NCBI GenBank assembly: GCA_030544215.1
Contig: JARZZO010000006.1
Span: forward strand, 51,126,501 to 51,190,500
DNA from: Zantedeschia hybrid cultivar
Taxonomy: Eukaryota > Streptophyta > Magnoliopsida > Alismatales > Araceae
Direction: 5' to 3'
Length of the DNA stretch: 64,000 nucleotides
A program made the translations under genes and the position numbers. This document shows, one piece after another, positions 56,259-64,000 of this stretch (positions are counted from its first letter, which is position 1; every line of letters starts with the position of its first letter). Under the pieces are notes generated by a model, which had not been told where the DNA came from, did no database searches, and saw nothing but the letters and a program-made list of their open reading frames with translations.

Positions 56259-58731
56259 GAACTCGCTTCCGGAGCATCAAAATCAGAACCAAGTTGCCCC
56301 TATTCTGACAAATAGCCGGTCTGAGGCTAACCGCGGGCAACAGTGGAGGATAGAGGACTCTTCCTCTATCTATTCAACGGGTCACATTCCGAGTACCGCA
56401 GAACAACCACCACGCCGCACCATCCATATACCCAGACCACAACCCATTACTATTACCCCTATACCAACACCCGTATATCACTCACCCGCACCCGCTAACC
56501 CACTACCACCACCCGCTTTCCTCAAGCCCATTACACCCCACGCCACTACGCCTCCACTAAATACCCCCCCGCAAACCAACCGCGCACCCCTCCTACCATC
56601 CAGACCACTACTCCGCATACCATTCCCTACTTCACCCGCTACCACTACCGCTTACCCAGATACCATCCAACCTTCTAAACCACTATTACGCATGCCGTTC
56701 CCCGCTTCATCCATGCCAACCACTTACCCTTCCACCATCCAACCATCTAGGCCTTTAATCCGTACCACGCCACCACCGACTAACCCCACGCCATCACCTA
56801 TATACCAACACCCTGCACCATCCGCACCATCCAACCCTGCGGTACTCAAAGTATCACCCGGACCTTCTACGACTGAGGAACATGCATTCCGGAGTGGGAG
56901 GATCTTCAACAAAGTCTTTCCTCAGTCAACAGTTAGAGACGGCCCATCACAGCCGATAGAGGAAGCACACAATGAAGAGAGTGCACCAGGCACTCAATAT
57001 GATTTGTTGAAGCACCTTGACTGGACACCGGCACGGATCTCCGTGCTTGAACTGATTAAAAGATCGAAGACTCACCAAGAAGCTCTGATGGAATATCTGC
57101 AGAAGGTGATGGTCAACGAGGACGTGCCGGTGGAAAAGATTGCAGCACTATTAGTTCCTCAGGGGGATCAGCCATCTATTTCATTTCATACATCGAAACT
57201 AGCACCGCCGGCAGCCAGAAGCATGGCTCTGAGCATCACGGTCAATATCTGCAAAAAGGCCGTGGATGCATGCCTGGTAGACACAGGGGCTTCGATCAAT
57301 GTTCTACCTCCAAAGACCCTGGAATTGTGCGGTGTGCCCAAGGAGAAATGGTTGCCTAGCCCCATCTCCGTTACAGCATATGATAACTCCACCCGTTCCC
57401 CTCTGGGAATGGTTTATTTGAAGGTGGAGCTAGGCCCTGTAAGTCATGTAGAGGTTGAGTTTCACATTCTGGAAATCGACCCTTCTTTAAACGCCATTTT
57501 GGGTCGTTCTTGCGTAAAAACTCTTGAGGCGATTCCCTCCACAAATCATCAATACCTCAAATTCTCCTTTAAAGGACGAATCGTTAAGGTTATTAGTATG
57601 CCGATCCTTGCTGCTGCTCATTCTTTGAATGTCAAACCTGGTTCTTCACCTGGCCGACAACCTTTTCTGTCGGTATTACAGGTTTACCATCCAGTGGCTG
57701 ATCCTCTAAAAACTGCCACTATTTCTCCTTATCCGTTAAATGCCATAAAGAGGGGGAAGTGCATGAGTGCCCTAGGATGGAGAATAATGATGAAGAATGG
57801 CTATCAGCCTGGAAGAGGCCTGGGTACACAGTTACAAGGCAGGACCACTCATGTCAAAGATCACCGAGGATTACCCGGAAGCGGCTTGGGCTATAGGCCG
57901 AGAAAAATGAAGCAAGACATTGTTAAGCAAGCAGAGAATGAAGGCGGCCAGAAAGTCTGGGAGACAATGTCTACACCGCCCAAGGAAGGTCGGGACCCCC
58001 TAACATGGACCCTATACACTCATTTTGTAAAAGGGCCCGTAATAAGCCATGACAACACGGTGCTCATTACTTCATGTTTTGACCTCCATAATATATATGG
58101 GAGAGACTTGGCTAGACACTGCTCAGAACTACTTACGTACCAGTCCTTGGAGGCTCTGCGGCTTATGAAGAGGAGAAAATTCCAAGATCCTGAATGTGAA
58201 TGGTACAAGTGGTTCGATCTGAGAGACCTCTACATCGCGCTGAACAGGCTATTTCTCGATCCTGCAGAACCCAAGTGGCCGCCACAGATCGACGAGCTGA
58301 TCGAAGGTCCCGGTGCTATTTTCGACAAAAGGATACTGCTGTCAGAAGAGACTGATGAAGGGGAGCCAGATGACCCCTATGAAGCTGGCTACACCACGGA
58401 TCTGCTTTGGAGGGGGACTTATCCTTCTCATGTTTTCATGCTTCACACCTTGTTTCGCACTTTGCTCTTGACCCCGACTTGGTCGCGGGTCATCATTGAA
58501 GACATTCCATGGGCACCGCCCGTTATGATTACTCTGTCCCCACGGGACCTCATTCCACCACCTCCTCTCGATCTAGAGAGGATGTATGATTTAATCTGGG
58601 ACATACTGTTGTATGATCCCCCTAATCCCTTGGCCTTGGTGCCACTTCCTCCATCTAATTCTCCTTCTATTCATATTCATTCCTGTTTTATGCTTAACTC
58701 CTCTATTGTCAAAAAAAAAACGCCAATTTGA
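56259..58731 (+). pseudogene. Tat-type protease, G-patch and pre-RT region of D2
   Basis: One long open frame runs through a proline-rich linker with three imperfect ~30-residue repeats (about 56590-56790, core PLLRxPFP), then an aspartic protease domain with CLVDTGASINVLP (DTG at 57280-57288) that would cut the polyprotein. A G-patch-like segment follows at about 57772-57900 (LGWRIMMKNGYQPGRGLGTQ). After it comes a ~270-residue region I do not recognise, rich in aromatic and acidic residues. The frame ends just after an A10 run at 58711-58720, where the downstream sequence shifts frame. The same domain order is seen in D1 up to its break. Confidence 0.88.
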
Positions 58732-59414
58732 CAACAAATTCTTCCCAGATCCTCATTGAGGAAACCTCTTACTTGTCCGATTATACCCCATCGCGCGGGT
58801 CTTTCGGTCAAGATTCTCTTCTAAATCTACTCTGCCCCTCCCCTCAGGAGGATTCTCCTATATTTTCATCTGTATCCCAGGATTTTTATTCTGCTTCATC
58901 CTCATTAGGTCAGAATAGGGAGTCCAGCTCTAGGCTAGTTAATCAGGTTAGGAAGTCTAGAAAGTCTAAGGGTAGGCGAATTCCAGATAGATACCTCCAG
59001 GACTTAGCTGATAGATGCCTTTCTTGCTCTTTTATCCCTCAGTTATTAGAAAATCCAATTCAGATGCCAGAAGACTGTATGGACGATGAATCAGTCAATG
59101 ATGGGTATGGGGTGTATGAGTTGATACATGAAAAAGACCCCATTGTTGAAGATGAAGAAGATGACGAGGACGCAGTTGAGGCGTATGCCAGTGGAGTGAA
59201 GAGATTCGATGAACCCTCAGCTGCCGTAGAAGAGCCCACCAGAGAAGTCAATTTAGGGACTGAAGACGAACCTAAGGTTGTCCTCGTCAGCAAGAATCTT
59301 TCTGTAGAAGATGAGAAGGCAATGGTACAAGTACTTAAGGATTATAAGGACACTTTCGCCTGGAGTTATGAAGATATGCCGGGGTTAGACTCGTCATTAG
59401 TGGAAACATATTAA
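58732..59414 (+). pseudogene. D2 acidic linker before RT
   Basis: This is a different frame from the protease region. It is a serine-rich then strongly acidic stretch (EDEEDDEDAVEAY near 59150-59190) ending in a segment typical of the region just before gypsy RT (YKDTFAWSYEDMPGL). It stops at 59412-59414, followed by a further frame change into RT. There is no ATG start. It is a polyprotein part, not a separate gene. Confidence 0.75.
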
Positions 59415-60770
59415 CATTAAAGGAAGGAGCTAGCCCGGTCAAGCAGAAGTTAAGGCGATTCCACCCACAAATGGCTTTGAAGATGAAGGAAGAGGTCGAC
59501 AAATTACATAAAGCCAAATTTATTAGAGTTGTCCTTTATCCACAATGGGTGGCCAACATAGTCCCGGTTATGAAGAAGGACGAGAAGGTAAGGATTTGCA
59601 TTGACTTCCGAGATTTAAATCGGGCGTGTCCTAAAGATGATTTTCCATTGCTTCATATTGACGTACTCATTGATAACACTGCTTGCTATGAGACTTTATC
59701 ATTTATGTATGGGTTTCCAGGATACAATCAGATCAAATTGGCAGAAGAAGATCAGGAGAAGACATCATTAACTACACCTTGGGGAACATACTGCTATGTC
59801 GTCATGCCATTTGGATTAAAGAATGCTCGAGCCACTTATCAGAGGGCTATGATGGCAATATTTCATGACATGATGTATATAGATCTAGAAGTGTATGTGG
59901 ATGATTTGTTGGTTAAATCTAAAACGAAGGCTGAGCATGCCAAAGTTCTGGCAAGAGTGTTAGAGAGATCAAGGGAATATTAGTTGAAGATGAACCCCAA
60001 GAAATGTGTACTCGGGGTATCTTCAGGGAAATTACTTGTGTTCATTGTCAGCAAACGGGGAATTAAGATCGATCCCAACAAGGCAAAGGCTATTAGAGAA
60101 ATGCCACCTCCCAAGAACTTGAAGCAATTAAGAGGATTAATCGGGAGGTTGCAATTTATTCGCCGTTTTGTCTCCCAGCACTCACAAAGGTGTAAGCCGT
60201 TCTACGAGCTTACCAAGCCAAGAGTCAAATTCGATGGGGACGATAAGTGTCAGGAGGCATTCGATTGATTAAAGAATTATTTGGCAAGTCCTCCTATTTT
60301 GAGACCACCATCTCCAGGCAAACCATTGATACTTTACATTTCTGTCCTGGATGATGCTGTAGGGGCTGTCCTAGCACAAGAGGATGAAGAAAGAAAGGAG
60401 AGGGCAGCCTACTATCTCTACAAACTTCTCAACCCCGCTGAACAGAGATATACAACAATGGAGAAAACTTGTGCAGCATTGGTCTAGGTTGTTCAGAAAT
60501 TGAAGCATTATTTTCTAGCCCATGAAGTCCATCTCATCGCTAGGATGAATCCGATCAAGTTTCTTCTGGAGAAATCGGTTCTTACTGATAGGTTAGCGCG
60601 ATGGCAAAGCTTTCTATCTCAATTCGATATCACTTACATTCAGCAGAAAGTGATCAAAGGCTATGCCATAGCAGAACATCTCGCTCATCATCCCCTCCCT
60701 CGTTTTGATCTAGTCCAATTGGAGTTTCCGGATGAGGAACTGATGTCCATAGACCAAATCAGAGATGATA
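59415..60770 (+). pseudogene. Reverse transcriptase and first RNase H of D2
   Basis: RT copies the element RNA. RNase H removes the RNA strand. Motifs seen are CIDFRDLNRACPKDDFPL, VMPFGLKNARATYQ and the catalytic YVDD at 59894-59905. In motif A the usual aspartate is replaced (FMYGFPGYNQI instead of the expected MDGF), so one catalytic residue is lost. RNase H follows (LILYISVLDDAVGAVL, YTTMEKTCAALV). In-frame stops are TAG 59981-59983, TGA 60266-60268 and TAG 60485-60487. Two or more of these sit where tryptophan is common in the family. Confidence 0.9.
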
Positions 60771-61213
60771 TGTGGACTCTGCATTTTGACGGAGCTCTGA
60801 ATTCCCATGGAAAGGGTATTGACATTGTTCTGTTATCACCCGTAGGTATCACCATTCCACAAGCCTTTCATCTTGACTTTACAGTCACCAATAATATAGC
60901 TAAATACAAGGCGCTCCTTGCTGGCTTCGAGGCTGCTCATTCCCATGGTGTTACCAAACTCAGGATTGTGGGTGATATCCAATTGATTCTTCGTCAAGTG
61001 TTAACCAAGTATCGAACCCTTGATCCCAAACTCAAGCCTTATCAAGAACTTACTTCTGCTTATTCAAAGCTTTTCACCAAACTGATCTTCGTTCATGTTC
61101 CTAGGAATTAGAATATCTTAGCTGACGCTCTAGCCTCACTTGCATCTTCTCTTGATTTTCCAAACAGCAGACAATCTGAATCAATCATAGTTCATAGGCG
61201 TCTTTCACCCGCC
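60771..61213 (+). pseudogene. Second (archaeal-type) RNase H of D2
   Basis: After the retroviral-type RNase H a second RNase H-like domain begins at about 60770. It shows WTLHFDGALNSHGKGI, then NNIAKYKALLAGFEAA and KLRIVGDIQLIL, and its end is marked by ILADALASLAS near 61120. A duplicated RNase H of this kind is characteristic of the Tat lineage and is the main reason for that assignment. A TAG at 61109-61111 interrupts it, and the second acidic motif reads VGDIQLI, where an S or D is usual before the hydrophobic run. Confidence 0.85.
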
Positions 61214-62601
61214 GTGAAAGACCCTTCATATCTTAGAACTAAGGAGAAGCTGTTGAAGAAAGTCAGAGATGGAGATATCGTGGAAAAAAGAGAAATCATG
61301 TTGATGGAGCTGTTAGAAGAGATGGATGATGAACAGAAGCTATGGTACTATGAAATCGCCAAGTATTGTGAAGATCAATCGTATCCTGAAGAAGCCACAG
61401 CTGAGGAGAAACGGGCTATCAGGAGAGTCGCTCAACGATACACCCTAGTTGGGGGAACATTGTACAAAAGAGGTTTTGATGGAGTTCTTCTGAGATATCT
61501 AGACGAAGATGAGCTTTGGAAGGTTATGGATGGAGCTCATGTTGGAGTTTGTGGTGGCCATGTTAATGGACAAATGCTAGCAAAGAAGATCCTTAGACAA
61601 GGATTTTATTGGCCAACCATGGAAGAAGATTGTGTAGGATACGTTCGTAGGTGTACTAAGTGTCAACTTCACGCTGACAAAATTCATTCTCCTGCATCTT
61701 CACTCCATCCTGTTTCTTCCCCATGGCCTTTCTCCATGTGGGCTTTCGATATCATTGGACCCCTTGGCAATTCCGATTCCGACATCAAGCAAAAATCTTT
61801 CATCCTCACGGCAACGGAATACTTCACCAAGTGGACAGAAGCTGAAGCATACACGGAAGTCAAAGCATCAACCGTCTGCAAGTTCATCATGAAGAACATC
61901 ATCACCAGATTTGGAATTCTAAGCACCATTGTCACCGACAATGGACCGCAGTTCGTGTCACAAGAATTGAAGGACCTCTGCAACAGGTACAGAATTGCAT
62001 TGCATCATTCGTCTCCTTATTATCCGCAAGGCAATGGCCAAGCAGAGGCAACTAACAAGACTTTGATAAAAATCATCAAAAAGACGTGCAAATCTAACAA
62101 ATTCACAGACTGGCCAGAAAAATTGGTTGAGGCTCTATGGGCCTACCGAACTTCAATCCGCACGCCCACTGGGCAAACTCCTTATTCCTTAACATTTGGA
62201 ATGGAGGCGGTAGTTCCATACGAGATCCTCATACCGTCATTAAGAGTACAATTGAACAAGGAATTTTCCGTTGATGAACATCGTTCAACACTCCTTGCTC
62301 AATTGGAACTCTTAGACGAGAGAAGATGGTCAGCCACTAATCAGGCAAGAGTTTATCAAAATAGACTAGCACGTTTTTATCAAAAGAAAGTCGTTGAACG
62401 TAAGTTCAAAGTTGGTAAAATGGTGGTCAAAAGAATTTTTGTAAAACCTGGTGGTCCACGTTCTAAACTCCAACCCAATTGGGAAGGACCGTATGTTATA
62501 TCACATGCTTTTCCTGGTAACGTTATCGTCTAGTCAATGCAGAAGGAGAAGAGCTAACTCACCCCTGGAATAGTTTGCATCTTAAGAAATACTACCCTTA
62601 G
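61214..62601 (+). pseudogene. Integrase of D2
   Basis: Inserts the element DNA into the genome. In one long open stretch (61214-62533) it shows the HHCC zinc finger (HVGVCGGHVNGQ and CTKCQLH), then the catalytic core with WAFDIIGPLG, TIVTDNGPQFVS and YPQGNGQAEATNKT, so D, D and E are all present. The WAYRTSIRTPTGQTPYSL segment is typical of Ty3/gypsy. The C-terminal part keeps a basic tail (KLQPNWEGPYVI). A one-base frameshift near 62520 separates the last ~25 codons, which end at about 62601. No chromodomain is seen, as expected for Tat. Confidence 0.92.
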
Positions 62602-63307
62602 GTTAAAGAGTCGATCAGCATGGTACAAAGACCAATGGAATCAGAAAATTTAGAAACTCAAATTTCCTTATCAGTCTGGATAATTTAACCCAAACACATT
62701 ACTACACACACTGACACGTTTGATTCGTGAGTAACAAATCATTCTTTTTAAGCAAAATTCTGTTTTTTACACTCGGCCCATGATGTCGGAACGAGGCTTA
62801 GAATAGACTACCAAGAATACCCGCCATCTTAGTAGGAGGCCGTCATAAAAAAAAAGGGGGGAGATCCGTCCCAAGGAAAAGAAAAGAAAAGCAAAGCAAA
62901 AGGCAAAAGCCAAATATCAAATCAAAAGGTCATTACACTACAAACGTTACATCAAGGCCATGAAATGAAATAAAAGGGAACGCAAGGTCGATAAATACCC
63001 CGGAAAGAAAATGACCGAACCCCAATAGATATTAGGGTAAGAAAGGAACATCTTTTTAGGTCTCCGGAACCTTCTCATGGACTTTCCAAACCAATTCTTC
63101 CTTTCTTTCTAAAGAGCCGTACTCCAAACTTAAGGAACGACCTAGATTGACTGAAGGTCAAATCATCAAATGGGATCACGAATGGAAACATTAGTTCAAG
63201 CACAATGGGTTTAAGTTAAATTATTAAAGAACAATTTGTGAATTAAGTTAATAAATGAATATGATCTTTTGATCTGAGTACCATGCTGGTCTTTTAGTTC
63301 ACATCAT

Positions 63308-63590
63308 ATTTCAAAAATCCAAAAAAATACATATTTCAAAAATACATCCAAAAAAATACATATTTCAAAAATAAAAAAAAATACATATGTCAAAATTAAA
63401 AAAAATACATATTTCAAAAATCCAAAAAAAATACATATGTCAAAATAAAAAAAAATACATATTTCAAAAATCCAAAAAAAAATACATATTTCAAAAAAAA
63501 AAAAAAAAAGGCACATGTTTCAAAAGTAAAAAAAATATACATATTTCAAAACCCAAAAAAGTACATATTTCAAAACAACAAAAACATTTC
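63308..63590. repeat. A-rich tandem repeat with ATACATATTTCAAAA core
   Basis: About nine or ten copies of a ~25-31 base unit carry the core TACATATTTCAAAA or TACATATGTCAAAA, separated by A runs of variable length. ORFs rich in K, I, F on either strand here are composition artefacts. Confidence 0.9.
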
Positions 63591-63875
63591 AATTAGCATT
63601 TGCTTATTGCACTTGGTATGCTTCATTCCTTTTATTTCAGTAAGCATTTGTTTACTTGTATGTTGCATTTTGCTTATAGTTTGATTATTCATATTACCTT
63701 TGTTAATAAAGGCTATGCCCCTTGACCCTTCTACCAAGGATAGGATCAAGTAGTCGGTTACTTAACCAGGCAAGGGGCTAAGCCTGAATAGATGCTTAAC
63801 CTATTTGTTCAAGTCATATACAGGACACAAGGCATGAAGAGAGTTGGAATACGGATTGAAGACAGCCAGAACCTG

Positions 63876-63960
63876 TTTCTGCGATTGAAAGGTGTCGTTG
63901 AACAGCGACGTGTTTTGGTTCATGTTAATGGCGTCGGCGCGACACGACGCGTTTCAGAAA
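63876..63960 (+). other. GGCGTC-type double-hairpin module in D2 3' region
   Basis: The outer stem TTTCTG (63876-63881) and CAGAAA (63955-63960) encloses two hairpins: TTGAAAGGTGTCG/GCGACGTGTTTTGG and AATGGCGTCG/CGACGCGTTT. The architecture and outer stem are the same as in the Tekay LTR module at 116-196, although this is a Tat element. Confidence 0.7.
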
Positions 63961-64000
63961 TTCAAAGAAATGATTACAAAGCTGGAAAATGTCAAGAAGA

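Larger units (their letters stand above)
48996..64000 (+). mobile_element. Tat-lineage element D2, runs off right edge
   Basis: It starts TGTAGACACGC at 48996 in copia integrase (left target site GATAT, 48991-48995). The order is 5' LTR, primer-like site, leader, gag (split by a Tekay solo LTR), protease, G-patch segment, RT, RNase H, second RNase H, integrase and a long 3' noncoding region. The 3' LTR was not reached. It is the same family as D1 and is younger, since it is nested in G, which is nested in D1. Confidence 0.93.
62602..64000 (+). other. 3' noncoding region of D2
   Basis: After integrase there is purine-rich noncoding sequence (62850-62960), an A-rich tandem repeat (63300-63590) and a GGCGTC-type hairpin module (63876-63960). 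I saw no polypurine tract/LTR junction before the window ends, and no gene. Confidence 0.65.

Noticed and set aside
57772..57900. A host G-patch protein gene
   Set aside because: The segment is in frame with the retrotransposon protease and is also found in the sister element D1.
63304..63596. A lysine- or phenylalanine-rich membrane peptide
   Set aside because: Both strands are open only because of the A-rich tandem repeat.

Overview
This window is plant nuclear DNA, almost certainly from a large, repeat-rich angiosperm genome. It consists of LTR retrotransposons nested inside one another, and I found no host gene, tRNA, rRNA or CRISPR locus. Three groups recur. (1) Ty3/gypsy chromoviruses of the Tekay/Del type have 2.3-2.8 kb LTRs starting TGTAACGACC and ending CTTACA, an initiator-Met tRNA primer site and a C-terminal chromodomain-like tail. 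(2) Ty3/gypsy Tat-lineage elements have LTRs starting TGTAGACAC and a second RNase H. (3) Ty1/copia elements have ~1.57 kb LTRs starting TGTTAG and ending CCAACA, in two LTR subfamilies.

Layout, left to right: 1-1611 is a Tekay LTR cut by the window start, inserted in the gag of a reverse-strand Tat element E (1612-5813). E sits in a copia LTR of H (5814-10080), which also holds a Tekay solo LTR (7139-9902). A copia pol tail and the start of an H-type LTR (10081-10635) are broken by copia element I (LTR 10636-12208). I is broken by Tekay element F (12250-17432), whose LTR carries a solo copia LTR (13444-15001). F's gag is broken by Tat element D1 (17433-33115), which carries the full-length Tekay element A (21156-30572). 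D1 is broken by copia element G (33116-48995), which carries a reverse solo copia LTR (36278-37831) and the gag-bearing non-autonomous Tekay element B (38906-47298). G is broken by Tat element D2 (48996 to the window end), which carries a Tekay solo LTR (51483-54314).

Most boundaries show 5-bp target-site duplications, so the order of insertion can be read: H, I, F, D1, G, D2, then the D2 solo LTR. Only the left halves of H, I, F, D1, G and D2 are inside the window. Their right halves should follow beyond it in reverse order.

The main signal not explained by ordinary retrotransposon anatomy is structural. Tekay LTRs and the Tat D family share modules in which an outer stem encloses two GGCGTC/GACGCC hairpins. 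Tat element E has two further hairpin arrays with other arm sequences but a similar ~32-33 bp period. The leader of copia element G holds four hairpins with unrelated stems and one common loop, GTGTTTACC. Compensatory stem changes between subfamilies support a terminal hairpin in Tekay LTRs and a central hairpin in copia LTRs. All base-pairing was done by eye.
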